A DNA stretch of 64,000 nucleotides from Chloroflexota bacterium. GTDB lineage: Bacteria > Chloroflexota > UBA6077 > JACCZL01. Under the pieces are notes generated by a model, which saw nothing but the letters and a program-made list of their open reading frames with translations, ran no database searches and was not told where the DNA came from. Positions 1 to 8,242 of the stretch are shown here, in pieces. The translations under genes and the position numbers were made by a program. The DNA lies in NCBI GenBank assembly GCA_020845495.1, contig JADLFM010000141.1, positions 124,001-188,000 on the forward strand, given 5' to 3'. Positions within the stretch are counted from its first letter, which is position 1. Each line of letters starts with the position of its first letter.

Positions 1-1
1 C

Positions 2-664
2 CTGACCATCGAGTGGGGAAATCGCCCGATCAACCAGCAACAAGCCGTAGACTACGTCCGGCTGCTCAAGGCGGCGTATGAGGCTGCCAAGGCGGCTGAT
101 CCCTCCGTCACCGTGATCACGGGCGGCGTGGCGCAGACGGGCACAGACAACGATCAGGCCCGGCCGGATGACGTGTACGTCCAGTGGATGTACGACGCCG
201 GTGCCAGGCCGTATTTCGACGTGCTGGGCGCGCATGGCCACGGCTACAAGGCGCCGCCGACGGTCAGTCCCGACGAGGCCGAGAGCGACTCGAACTGGGG
301 CGGGCACCGCTTCTTCGTGTTCCGGCGGGTCGAGGACATGCGCAAGATCATGGAAGACAACGGCGACGGAGACAAGCAGATCTGGCTCCTCGAGTTCGGT
401 TGGACGAGCGACACGGTGAATCAGGCGTACGCCTGGCACCGGGTCTCGGAAGAGGAGAAGGGGGATAACCTGGTCGGCGCGTACAAGTGGGCCGCCGAGC
501 ACTGGTCGCCCTGGATCGGGGTGATGTGCCTCTGGACGATGCCAGACCCATCCTGGACTCCGAGCGACGAAAAGTACTGGTGGGCGATCCTGAACCCGGA
601 CGGCTCCCCCCGCCCGGCCTACGACCGCCTGCTCAAAGCGCGCCGTGAAGGTGTGCTGCGGTAA
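2..664 (+). CDS. Secreted glycoside hydrolase-like protein, 3' part only
   Basis: The reading frame is open from the first bases of the window, so the N-terminus lies upstream. The visible 220 residues form the C-terminal half of a (beta/alpha)8 glycoside hydrolase of the GH39/GH5-like type (clan A). They align closely with the downstream gene: 'YDAGARPYFDVLGAHGHGY' matches 'YAAGAKASFDMLGVHAPGF', and both end in a W-S-x-W-x-G plus P-D/S-W-T-P-S-D-E block. 'IWLLEFGWTSD' holds the Glu expected to be the catalytic nucleophile. The acid/base Glu is in the related gene's WNEP motif and would lie just before the window. Substrate cannot be told; a beta-xylosidase or arabinosidase-like role is a guess. 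The pair looks like a tandem duplication. Confidence 0.75.
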   Translation: MTIEWGNRPINQQQAVDYVRLLKAAYEAAKAADPSVTVITGGVAQTGTDNDQARPDDVYVQWMYDAGARPYFDVLGAHGHGYKAPPTVSPDEAESDSNWGGHRFFVFRRVEDMRKIMEDNGDGDKQIWLLEFGWTSDTVNQAYAWHRVSEEEKGDNLVGAYKWAAEHWSPWIGVMCLWTMPDPSWTPSDEKYWWAILNPDGSPRPAYDRLLKARREGVLR

Positions 665-757
665 CCGCACGACATCGTCTGTCACGGACGCGCGGGTCCG
701 TGGCCTGACCGCGTGATCACTGACGCCGCGGAGCGTCGAGCCCATGAGGAGGTACTG

Positions 758-2050
758 TTGCGGAAACTGATTTCGACGATCGTGCTCGCTACGACGGTTA
801 TCCTGGCCGGGTGCCAGTCCAGCCCGCCGCCGACGCCAACGGCCAAGCCATCGGGCGGCTCCACCAAGGCCACGGCCAAGGCATCGCCGACCCCGATCTC
901 GGTGGCCGCGCCGTCCGTCAAACTGGTGCAAAAGAGCGGCGACCTTCCCCGCGTGAGCCCGGCCTCGGCTGCTGTGCACGTGTTCCTCTGGGGGCATCGT
1001 GAGGAGGCCGACCGCGATCTGAAACTCGCCAAGGAGGCTGGTTTCACCTGGGTGAAGCAGCGCTTCGAATGGCGCAACATCGAGAAGACGGGGAAGAACA
1101 ACTTCGAGTGGAGCGAGCCGGACCTGGTCGTCGACAAGATCAACCGCGCTGGCCTCGGCATCATCGCCCGTCTCGACAACCAGCCCGACTGGGCGCGCAA
1201 GGACAAGATCTTCCCGGCCTCCGGCCCGCCGGACAATATGGAAGACTGGAAGGACTTCGTCCAGTCGATGGCCGAGCGATACAAGGGCAAGATCCAGGCG
1301 TACGAGATCTGGAACGAGCCGAACATCGCGAACGAGTGGGGCAACCAGAAGCCAGATCCCAAGGCGTATGCCGAGATGCTGCGGATCTCCTACACCGAGA
1401 TCAAGAAGATCGATCCGGACGCCATCATCATTAGCGCTGGCCTCTCACCCACAACCGAGGTGAGCGAGCGGGCGATCTCGGACACCCAGTACCTGAAGGA
1501 CATGTACGCGGCCGGCGCGAAGGCGTCCTTCGACATGCTGGGCGTGCACGCGCCGGGCTTCAAGGCTCCGCCGACGATGGACCCGGCCGAAGTCGCGAAG
1601 AACCCTGAGTACAGCAATAACGACCCTAGCCCGGAGAACCTCCGCCGCGCGTACTCCTTCCGCCACGCCGAAGACATTCGCAAGATCATGGAGGAGAACG
1701 GGGACGCGGCGAAGCAAGTCGCGATCATGGAGATGGGCTGGACGACCGACACCCGACCAAATTCACCGTATACCTGGCACGCGGTGACGCCAGAGCAGCA
1801 GGGCGAGTATCTGGTCGGCGCGATCCAGTACGCCCGTCAGAACTGGTCGTCCTGGGCGGGCCTGATGACGGTCATCTACATCGCCAGCCCGGACTGGACG
1901 CCGAGCGACGAGCAGTACTACTGGTCGATCACGAACCCGGACGGCACGGTCCGGCCGGCCTACAACGCCCTGAAGGCGATGCCACGTCAGGCGGCAGGCG
2001 CGTCAGCCTCCCCGGCCGCGTCACCCGCCGCCTCGCCGGCGTCCAGATAG
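758..2050 (+). CDS. Secreted lipoprotein glycoside hydrolase (GH39/GH5-like), paralogue of the upstream gene
   Basis: The frame opens at a GTG at 713, but TTG at 758 is the better start. GAGGAGG lies 5 bases upstream, and translation begins directly with a lipoprotein signal peptide whose lipobox is LAGC (Cys19). A Pro/Thr/Ser/Lys-rich linker of about 50 residues follows, then a TIM-barrel hydrolase domain. 'YEIWNEPNIANEW' carries the probable acid/base Glu (E187 from this start) and 'IMEMGWTTD' the probable nucleophile (E325). The C-terminus is an Ala/Ser/Pro tail. The protein would be anchored outside the cytoplasmic membrane, acting on polysaccharide or glycoside. It is a tandem paralogue of the truncated gene at the window start. 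Family placement rests on motifs only, and no substrate can be assigned. Confidence 0.8.
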   Translation: MRKLISTIVLATTVILAGCQSSPPPTPTAKPSGGSTKATAKASPTPISVAAPSVKLVQKSGDLPRVSPASAAVHVFLWGHREEADRDLKLAKEAGFTWVKQRFEWRNIEKTGKNNFEWSEPDLVVDKINRAGLGIIARLDNQPDWARKDKIFPASGPPDNMEDWKDFVQSMAERYKGKIQAYEIWNEPNIANEWGNQKPDPKAYAEMLRISYTEIKKIDPDAIIISAGLSPTTEVSERAISDTQYLKDMYAAGAKASFDMLGVHAPGFKAPPTMDPAEVAKNPEYSNNDPSPENLRRAYSFRHAEDIRKIMEENGDAAKQVAIMEMGWTTDTRPNSPYTWHAVTPEQQGEYLVGAIQYARQNWSSWAGLMTVIYIASPDWTPSDEQYYWSITNPDGTVRPAYNALKAMPRQAAGASASPAASPAASPASR

Positions 2051-2128
2051 AGCGCGGCGGGTACGGGGTGGGTGGTGAGTAGCGAACCGCGATCCGGGGA
2101 CCACTAGCCGCCTGCCACGAACTCCAAC

Positions 2129-2162
2129 TGAGCCCCTCCCCGGCGACCCGGGGAGGGGCTCA
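2129..2162. terminator. Perfect 15-bp hairpin downstream of the hydrolase pair
   Basis: The arms 2129-2143 and 2148-2162 (TGAGCCCCTCCCCGG and its complement) pair perfectly around a CGAC loop. No T-tract follows, so it may be a terminator or a member of the GC-rich intergenic hairpins seen elsewhere in this window. The rest of 2051-2443 holds only the 28-bp repeat array and the argS leader. Confidence 0.55.
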
Positions 2163-2257
2163 GCGCATCGACGAGCTATCCGCTCGCCCTCGGCGCTTCA
2201 CATTGCCCCGATCTGCTCGACCAGCGCCCGTCCTGCGTGCTCGCATTCCAGCCCAGT

Positions 2258-2380
2258 CGTCGCTCGCCCCTCGTCGCTCGCCAGTCGTCGCTCGCCCCTC
2301 GTCGCTCGCCAGTCGTCGCTCGCCCCTCGTCGCTCGCCAGTCGTCGCTCGCCCCTCGTCGCTCGCCAGTCGTCGCTCGCC
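2258..2380. repeat. Tandem repeat, 28-bp unit (two 14-bp halves), just upstream of argS
   Basis: Four exact copies of a 28-bp unit occupy 2258-2369, with a partial fifth to 2380. Each unit is two 14-bp halves, CGTCGCTCGCCCCT and CGTCGCTCGCCAGT. The array ends about 60 bases before the argS start. There are no unique spacers, so it is not CRISPR. Because 28 is not a multiple of 3 it is unlikely to be coding, although it makes long open frames on both strands. Confidence 0.95.
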
Positions 2381-2443
2381 ACGCGCCCCTCGCCCCTCAC
2401 TCCTCGCCACTGGTACGATTCCCGGCAGTGATTCAACACGGTG

Positions 2444-4162
2444 ATGGATGGGAGCAGCAGCGGCGTGATCAAGGACGACCTGAAGCGTTCGATCGAGGCG
2501 GCCATCGAGCGAGCGACGGAGCGCGGCGATCTGCCGCCTCTGGCCCCGCCCGAGATCGTTCTGGAGCACCCGGCGCGGCTCGACCTTGGCGACTACGCGA
2601 CGAACGTCGCCTTGCGTCTCCAGCGGACAGTTGGCAAGCCGCCCCGCGAGGTCGCCGGTGCAATTACCCACAACCTGGAGCTGCCACCGTCCGTGGCGGC
2701 CGTCCAGGTGGCCGGGCCGGGCTTCATCAACCTGTTCCTGGCCGACGAATGGCTCCAAGATCAGGTCGACGTGATCCTGGCCGAGGGGTCGGCGTTCGGG
2801 CGAGTGCCGCTCGGCAACGGTACGTCGGTGCAGGTCGAGTTCGTGAGCGCCAACCCGACCGGACCGCTGCATGTGGGCGCGGCCCGTAACGCGGCGCTCG
2901 GGGACACGGTCGTGCGGCTGCTGGAGGCGACCGACCACCGCGTTCAGCGCGAGTACTACATCAACGATGCAGGTTCGCGGATCCAGGCGCTTGGAGCGAG
3001 CGTGCTCGCCCGTTACCGCCAGATGCACGGCATCGACGTGACCTTCCCTGAGGATGGTTACGCGGGCGAGTACGTCGCCGAGCTTGCCCGGGAGATTGCC
3101 GCCGAACAGGGACGGTCGCTCCTGGATCTGCCGGAGGACCAGGCGACCGAACGGATCGGACGGCTGGCTGAAGCGATCGTCATGCACTGGATCGAGCGGG
3201 ATCTCGTCGATCTGCGCGTCCAGTTCGACCGCTGGTTCTCGGAGCAGTCGCTGTACGACGAGGGACGGGTCGCGAAGGCGATCGAGATGCTCCGCGAGGG
3301 CGGGTACGTGGTCGAGCGGGAAGGCGCGGTCTGGTTCGCGTCGACGGAGATGGGCGAGGACCGGGACAACGTGCTGGTGCGCACGAATGGCCAGCCGACC
3401 TACTTCGCGTCTGACGTGGCCTACCACTACGACAAGTTCGTGCGGCGTGGCTTCGACCGGGTCATCGACGTGTGGGCGGCCGATCACCAGGGCCACGTGC
3501 CACGCATGAAGGCGATGGTGCGGGCATTCGGTATCGATCCGGATCGGCTGACGATCCTGCTCTATCAACTCGTCAAACTGTTCGAGCATGGCAAGGAACT
3601 GAAGATGTCGAAGCGGGCGGGCACGTACGTGACCGTTCGCGAACTGCTGGACGAGGTCGGCGCGGATGCGGCGCGCTTCTTCCTGATCCAGCGCTCGTCC
3701 GACGTGACGATGAACTTCGACCTGGACCTTGCCAAGAAGTCGACCGACGAGAACCCGGTCTTCTACGTCCAGTACGCCCACGCACGGACGGCCAGCATCT
3801 TCCGTGAGGCCGAGGAGCGATTGGGAGGCGTGGACGTCTCAGGTGGGGACGTGCGGCTGCTGGCGACGGAGTCCGAGCTCGGGCTGATTCGGAAGCTGCT
3901 GCTGTTCCCAGAGGTGGTAGAGTCCGCGACGCTGGCGCTCGCGCCGCACCAACTCCCGTTCTACCTCCAGGATCTGGCGACCGCCTTCAGCAGCTTCTAT
4001 CGGGATTGTCCGGTCCTGCCGCCCCGCAACCCGGAGCTGGCGCTGACGAAGGCACGCCTGAAGCTGGTGGCGGCGACGCGGCAGGTGCTGGCGTCAGGTC
4101 TTGGCCTGATCGGGGTGAGCGCACCGGAGCGGATGGCTGAGCGGGCCAGTTCATCGGCGTGA
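2444..4162 (+). CDS. argS: Arginyl-tRNA synthetase
   Basis: Class I aminoacyl-tRNA synthetase charging tRNA-Arg with arginine in the cytoplasm; about 572 residues, normal for ArgS. The N-terminal Add-1 tRNA-binding domain comes first ('LDLGDYATNVALRLQ'). The catalytic domain follows with 'ANPTGPLHVGAARNAALGD' as the HIGH-equivalent, here HVGA without the second His. Next are 'YYINDAG', the KMSKR loop 'LKMSKRAGTYV', and the C-terminal DALR anticodon-binding domain ('VQYAHARTASIF'). The start is ambiguous: GTG at 2441 is followed directly by ATG at 2444. The gene stands alone, with 28-bp repeats upstream and tRNA-Ser downstream. The HIGH variation is not evidence of decay, since some bacterial ArgS, for example actinobacterial ones, carry HIGG. 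Confidence 0.97.
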   Translation: MDGSSSGVIKDDLKRSIEAAIERATERGDLPPLAPPEIVLEHPARLDLGDYATNVALRLQRTVGKPPREVAGAITHNLELPPSVAAVQVAGPGFINLFLADEWLQDQVDVILAEGSAFGRVPLGNGTSVQVEFVSANPTGPLHVGAARNAALGDTVVRLLEATDHRVQREYYINDAGSRIQALGASVLARYRQMHGIDVTFPEDGYAGEYVAELAREIAAEQGRSLLDLPEDQATERIGRLAEAIVMHWIERDLVDLRVQFDRWFSEQSLYDEGRVAKAIEMLREGGYVVEREGAVWFASTEMGEDRDNVLVRTNGQPTYFASDVAYHYDKFVRRGFDRVIDVWAADHQGHVPRMKAMVRAFGIDPDRLTILLYQLVKLFEHGKELKMSKRAGTYVTVRELLDEVGADAARFFLIQRSSDVTMNFDLDLAKKSTDENPVFYVQYAHARTASIFREAEERLGGVDVSGGDVRLLATESELGLIRKLLLFPEVVESATLALAPHQLPFYLQDLATAFSSFYRDCPVLPPRNPELALTKARLKLVAATRQVLASGLGLIGVSAPERMAERASSSA

Positions 4163-4249
4163 TCGTGCGAGCGTGAGGTAGCGGCGAGCGTGAGTCAGCG
4201 GCGATCATGCAAGCGCGAACCAGGCATGAGCGTCAGGCCACCCCTGTGA

Positions 4250-4255
4250 TATACT
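4250..4255 (+). promoter_or_regulatory. Probable -10 box of the tRNA-Ser gene
   Basis: TATACT lies 48 bases before the mature tRNA 5' end, within an otherwise GC-rich gap after argS. No convincing -35 hexamer is visible at the usual distance. Confidence 0.45.
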
Positions 4256-4302
4256 GTCCGTCGCGCCGCGATTCGGGCTATCGCGGCGTTTCTGGCGCGC
4301 AT

Positions 4303-4393
<91 letters not shown>

Positions 4394-4397
4394 GCAG

Positions 4398-4429
4398 ACG
4401 GCCTTTCCCTCCTGGGAAGGGCCGTTTTT
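4398..4429 (+). terminator. Intrinsic terminator of tRNA-Ser
   Basis: A 12-bp stem (4398-4409 with 4414-4425, one G-U pair) and a TCCT loop are followed by TTTTT. Its first three bases belong to the 32-bp repeat. It would therefore have come in with the insert, while a different hairpin stands at the right repeat copy. Confidence 0.9.
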
Positions 4430-4796
4430 CGTTCTAGCTGATGAGTGACGTCACCAAGGCAAGTAGTCGGGTTTGAGGGCCACCATTGCCGGATTCTTGG
4501 TTTTGCCCCCAGGTCCGGCACGACAACTGGGCACGTTACTCGTGGTTAGGCGCGGTGGCCGAGGGAAGCCCGGAGCGCGACTTGGAGGTCAATTCGGTCT
4601 ACGCCTAGGCAACCGACAACTGAGTCGCGCGCAACGGAGACCTAGCCCCTCGACTGGTTCGTCGTCGCACCGCCATGGCGCACATCCTTGATTCTCAAGA
4701 GTCGCATTGTCTACAGTTGGCCTGATACGAATCAGGGCGACACGGCGAATTGGTCGGCATGCATGCGGCGAGGAAATTGATGAGCGAGCGCCGAAA

Positions 4797-6125
4797 ATGA
4801 CCCTGTCCCTCAGCGTGCGGCTCATTATCACTCTGGTTGGACTCACGTCTCTTGGCGTCATCATGCCGACCGGCGCTGTCGCACAGGCGCCCTGTAATCC
4901 GCGACCGAATGTGTCGGTTCAGAGCAACGTCGAGGCGGGCCGGCTACGAGTTGTCGCGGCGACAACGACGAACTCTGGCACGCCCACTAACAGCCTGCGT
5001 CGCATTCAGTTCACCAGAATGGACAATGCGCAGGTCGATACCCCAGGCAGGGCCGGCGTCGGCCAGCCCTTCACCATGGATTTGCCTTCCGGGACGTCGG
5101 CGTTCACGTTCCATGTGCGTCGCACCACAAACACCGGCGGCGCCACTGTACACATGGTGATCGTGGACGCCTGCGGCGACTGGCCCACCTTCGTTGGAGG
5201 AGGGGCGAACGCACTGCCGGTGAACCCGGTGCCGATGCCCACGCCTACCCCGAGTCCGTCGCCATCGCCTTCTCCGGCTCCGGGCGGGCAGCCCATTGTC
5301 ATCACTGGTCAGGGGCCGCAAGCATCTGCGAGGTTCCACCTCCAGGCCGGCTTGGTAACTCTGAAAGCGCAAAAGTCGGGCAACTTCTTCCTGTTCGCCG
5401 ATCTTCTGGCATCGGACGGTGACTTCATCGACTCAGTCGGGCTTTCGCGTGACGAAACTGTCGGGATGAGCGCCGATAGGATCGCTGTGGCGGGCGAATA
5501 CCTCATCGACGTGGGTGGCAGTGGGGCGTGGACGGTCACAATTGAGCAGCCGCACCCAACTGGTGCATCGCCTCCTCCGGTGACCTACAGAGGTACCAAG
5601 GGCGAGTCGCTCACGCCCTTCTTCTACCTAGACGAAGGGCTAACAATTCTCCGAGCATCGCAGATCGGAACCGGTCACCTGTGGCTGACCCTTCTCGATG
5701 CCGAAGGGCGGTACGTTGACTCCGTCGATCTCTCATCTGGAGAGTCAGTCGGTGCAGGGTTGGACGGGATCGAAGGTGCCGGCGTGCATTTCATCGAGGT
5801 TGACGCGGATGGCGACTGGTCAGTCATTGTCGAGCAACCGCGACCAAAATCAGGGCCGCCTGCTCCGCAGACGTTCAGTGGTCCCAAAGGCGAGCACGTT
5901 TCCGGTTTCATCTATCTACAGGCTGGGCTGAATATCCTGCGGGCGACGCAGTCCGGTGCGGGTGACCTTTGGATCAACCTCGTAGATGCTAACGGTGGGT
6001 TTGAAGGATTGTTCCATCTGGACGATGGCGTCCCCAGTGGGTCGAGAGCCGTCGCCATCGAGCGGTCTGGGCTCTACCTGCTCGAAATCGACGCGGACGG
6101 TGCCTGGACGGTGACGGTTGAGTAG
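4797..6125 (+). CDS. Secreted protein with three tandem ~93-residue beta-type repeats, cargo of the tRNA-Ser insert
   Basis: Function unknown. The frame is open from a TTG at 4707, but ATG at 4797 begins a normal signal peptide ending 'GAVAQA'. The mature part starts with a roughly 100-residue domain closing with 'DACGDWPTFVGGG', which I associate with secreted Chloroflexota proteins. A Pro/Thr/Ser linker (PTPTPSPSPSP) follows. Then come three homologous repeats, each with a 'GL-x-I/T-L-x-A-x-x-x-G' strand, a 'L-x-x-x-G-x-x-x-D-S' turn and a closing 'G-x-W-x-V-x-x-E'. They resemble pre-peptidase C-terminal or carbohydrate-binding beta-sandwiches, without an identifiable catalytic site. Adhesion or ligand binding outside the cell is the simplest guess. 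It is the only gene inside the duplicated tRNA ends. Confidence 0.8.
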   Translation: MTLSLSVRLIITLVGLTSLGVIMPTGAVAQAPCNPRPNVSVQSNVEAGRLRVVAATTTNSGTPTNSLRRIQFTRMDNAQVDTPGRAGVGQPFTMDLPSGTSAFTFHVRRTTNTGGATVHMVIVDACGDWPTFVGGGANALPVNPVPMPTPTPSPSPSPSPAPGGQPIVITGQGPQASARFHLQAGLVTLKAQKSGNFFLFADLLASDGDFIDSVGLSRDETVGMSADRIAVAGEYLIDVGGSGAWTVTIEQPHPTGASPPPVTYRGTKGESLTPFFYLDEGLTILRASQIGTGHLWLTLLDAEGRYVDSVDLSSGESVGAGLDGIEGAGVHFIEVDADGDWSVIVEQPRPKSGPPAPQTFSGPKGEHVSGFIYLQAGLNILRATQSGAGDLWINLVDANGGFEGLFHLDDGVPSGSRAVAIERSGLYLLEIDADGAWTVTVE

Positions 6126-6181
6126 ATCTAGTTCTCAGTGCGGCGAGCCCAGCGAGATGGGGTGGAAGTGTCAAGCCCGGC

Positions 6182-6213
6182 GGTTCGAATCCCACCCCCT
6201 CCGCCAGCAGACG
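6182..6213 (+). repeat. Right copy of 32-bp direct repeat (attR-like tRNA-Ser 3' fragment)
   Basis: Exact copy of 4369-4400: T-arm, acceptor 3' strand, CCA and seven further bases. Upstream bases (6126-6181) do not rebuild the 5' two-thirds of a tRNA, so this is a fragment rather than a second gene. Confidence 0.9.
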
Positions 6214-6248
6214 ACCTCACGCGTCGGGTAGAGAACGCGTGAGGTCGT
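6211..6248. terminator. Hairpin directly after the right tRNA fragment
   Basis: Arms 6211-6224 and 6235-6248 (ACGACCTCACGCGT and complement) form a perfect 14-bp stem with a 10-base loop. The position relative to the repeat is the same as that of the tRNA terminator at 4398. It is therefore probably the original chromosomal tRNA-Ser terminator, now separated from its gene. The T-tract is weak. In 6249-6598 I see nothing further that is reliable. Confidence 0.6.
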
Positions 6249-6598
6249 TGTCGTTCTCGACGACCGTCGTCAACTGTGACAAGGTGCGCCGTCAACCCGG
6301 TCACGCCCCGCCGTCCGTGCCCGGCCGGGGACGTTGCAGTGGGGGATCTGAGCCGCGCCCGCCTCTTTAGACCAGACCACGGCGGCACCTCCAGGGTCGT
6401 AGCCCAGACGCATGAGCGATAGACCGTGGCATCAGTGTAGACATCGGCATTCGTCATCGACCGTCTGCCCTGGCCAACGCGGCCGTGGCCGCGAGAACCC
6501 GTCTCGAGCGATCCCAATACTGGGCATAATCTGGCGTACGGACGACCCGGCCCGCGTCGAGAGCAATCGAGCCGGGATCGTGGCGAACCAAGGCCCGA

Positions 6599-8179
6599 GT
6601 GGGCCGCGCGGAGTCTCGGGTAGTGGAGAGCGACTGGCTGGAGGGGCGCGTGGGGTGGATCGTCTCGCTGATTTCCGCGCTGGTATTCGGCGTGGTGCTT
6701 GGGCGTTCGTTGCGCTGGCCGACACCCGTCGGCGAGAGGCGCTCGACGCCTGAGTCGGCTCCGCCGCCCGCGGCTGCGCCGCGCAAACCCGCCGGGATGA
6801 CTGCGCGAGCAGAGACGGGCGCCGCGCTTGCGGCCGGGATGACTGCGCGAACAGAGACGGGCGCCGTGCTTGCGGCCGAGATGGCGGCGGCCGAGATGGC
6901 CGCCGGATCGTCATCCTGGAGCGGACGGGTGCCAGGCGTTCTCGGGGACGCAACTCCCGCCATCCCAACGGGAGCTACCCTCCCTCCGTCCGGGGGGCCA
7001 GTGGCAGTTCCGTCAGCGGCCTTGCCAATCGTCGTCGGGCGGAACGTCGGCCCCTGGCGGCTGGTCGTCGGGACGATCTTCTTCGTTCTGCTCGTCGTCG
7101 CGGCGATCTATTTCTCGTTCCGCTTGAGCGATGCCATCGTTCTGGCGCTCGTGGCGATGTTGCTCGCCGTTGGGTTGCAGGGGCCGGTGGCACACCTCTT
7201 CAAACTCGGCGTTCCGCGCCCGCTCGGACTGCTGCTTATCTACGTGAGCATCATCGTTGGACTGGTACTGGTCCTCTGGCTCCTGGTGCCGCCGGTCGTC
7301 CGTGACGCTCGTGATTTCGCGGCCCAGGCGCCGACCTATATCGCGGAGATCCAGACCTGGTTGACCAGGCTGGATGCAAACATCGCCCTGCCCCAGACTC
7401 GCGAACTCGAACGGATCATCCTCGATCAGTTCTCTACCGACGTCTCGAGCTACCTTGGACGGGCGCTGACGATCCTGAGCTTCACGCTGAGCCTGTTCGG
7501 CGGACTGCTGAACGTCTTCCTGGTGCTCGTGCTCAGCATCTTCATGGTGATGGAAGGACCGACCTTTCGCAGTCATCTGCTCTCGTTGTTGCCGCCGGGC
7601 AACGCTCAGCAGTGGGGCCGGATCACTGAGCGGATCGCAGTGAAGATTCAGGGCTGGCTCCTGGGGACGCTATTCCTCGCTCTCGCGGTCGGCTCGATCG
7701 TCACGGTGACGCTCCTTCTGCTCGGGATGCCGTACGCATTCCTGTTCGGCTTCATCGCGAGCGTCGGCGAGTTCATCCCAATGCTCGGCCCGATCATCGC
7801 CGCCGTGCCGGCCGCCACGATTGCTGCCTTCTACGGCTGGGGAATGTTCGCGGCCGTCATCATCGCCTACGTCGTGATCCAGCAATGTGAGAACTACATT
7901 CTGGTGCCCCGCATCATGGGCTCGACGGTGGAGCTACCCGGGCTGGTCGTCCTGGTCGCGTTCTTGATCGGCACCGAGTTGATGGGCGTCATGGGCGGCA
8001 TCCTGGCGATGCCGGTGGCCGCGATCTTCCAGGTGCTCTGGCTCGAGTGGGCGGTTCCGGCCATCCGGGCTCAGAGCGGCGAGCAGGTGCCCGCCCTGTT
8101 GCCTGTATCGGTCCAGGATTTCACCGCCCCCGTCGATCGGGGCGCTACGGCCGAGGCGAGCCCCACTCCTTCGTCATGA
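6599..8179 (+). CDS. AI-2E family (PerM/DUF20) transporter
   Basis: Polytopic membrane protein of the AI-2 exporter family, which exports autoinducer-2 or other solutes; the substrate here is unknown. The N-terminal 155 residues are unusual: one hydrophobic segment (about 17-38), then an Ala/Thr/Glu-rich linker containing a duplicated 14-residue unit. The family domain follows from about 155, with 'LVAMLLAVGLQGPVAHL' and 'LLLIYVSIIVGLVLVLWLL'. A soluble segment comes next ('DFAAQAPTYIAEIQTWL'), then the C-terminal helices with 'GFIASVGEFIPMLGPI' and 'GSTVELPGLVVLVAFLIG', a region typical of the family. GTG at 6599 is the longest start; GTG at 6623 is equally possible. The gene appears monocistronic. 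Confidence 0.85.
   Translation: MGRAESRVVESDWLEGRVGWIVSLISALVFGVVLGRSLRWPTPVGERRSTPESAPPPAAAPRKPAGMTARAETGAALAAGMTARTETGAVLAAEMAAAEMAAGSSSWSGRVPGVLGDATPAIPTGATLPPSGGPVAVPSAALPIVVGRNVGPWRLVVGTIFFVLLVVAAIYFSFRLSDAIVLALVAMLLAVGLQGPVAHLFKLGVPRPLGLLLIYVSIIVGLVLVLWLLVPPVVRDARDFAAQAPTYIAEIQTWLTRLDANIALPQTRELERIILDQFSTDVSSYLGRALTILSFTLSLFGGLLNVFLVLVLSIFMVMEGPTFRSHLLSLLPPGNAQQWGRITERIAVKIQGWLLGTLFLALAVGSIVTVTLLLLGMPYAFLFGFIASVGEFIPMLGPIIAAVPAATIAAFYGWGMFAAVIIAYVVIQQCENYILVPRIMGSTVELPGLVVLVAFLIGTELMGVMGGILAMPVAAIFQVLWLEWAVPAIRAQSGEQVPALLPVSVQDFTAPVDRGATAEASPTPSS
6794..6877. repeat. In-frame 42-bp tandem duplication inside the AI-2E family gene
   Basis: Two 42-bp copies (6794-6835 and 6836-6877, four differences) encode the 14-residue unit MTARAETGAALAAG in the cytoplasmic linker. 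Being in frame, it lengthens the linker without breaking the gene. Confidence 0.85.
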
Positions 8180-8242
8180 CACACCCGCGCGCCGTCTCGA
8201 TGGCAGCGGACGAGACTGGGAATGACGCGCGGACGCCGAGCG

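Larger units (their letters stand above)
4401..6213. mobile_element. Candidate 1.8-kb tRNA-Ser integrated element without a recognisable integrase
   Basis: The segment is bounded by the 32-bp repeats at 4369-4400 and 6182-6213. It holds one clear gene (4797-6125) and a 367-base stretch (4430-4796) in which I see no gene or RNA. Base composition looks lower in GC than the neighbours: 34 of 60 bases at 5341-5400 against 40 of 60 at 7141-7200. No tyrosine recombinase, excisionase or replication gene is present, so it would be a deletion relic, a satellite mobilised in trans, or a local tRNA duplication with deletion. Confidence 0.65.

Noticed and set aside
2258..2380. CRISPR array
   Set aside because: Units are contiguous without unique spacers, and no cas gene is nearby. 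The same applies to the arrays at 21950, 40849 and 55117.
2861..2890. ArgS inactivated because HIGH reads HVGA
   Set aside because: The rest of the enzyme, including KMSKR and the anticodon domain, is intact, and other functional bacterial ArgS lack the second His.
2198..3781. 527-residue open frame on the minus strand over argS
   Set aside because: It is antisense to a fully conserved argS, its product matches nothing I know, and part of it is translation of the 28-bp repeat. Long antisense frames are expected at this GC content.
6140..6206. Second complete tRNA gene
   Set aside because: Only the T-arm and acceptor 3' strand match; no anticodon stem or 5' acceptor strand precedes them.
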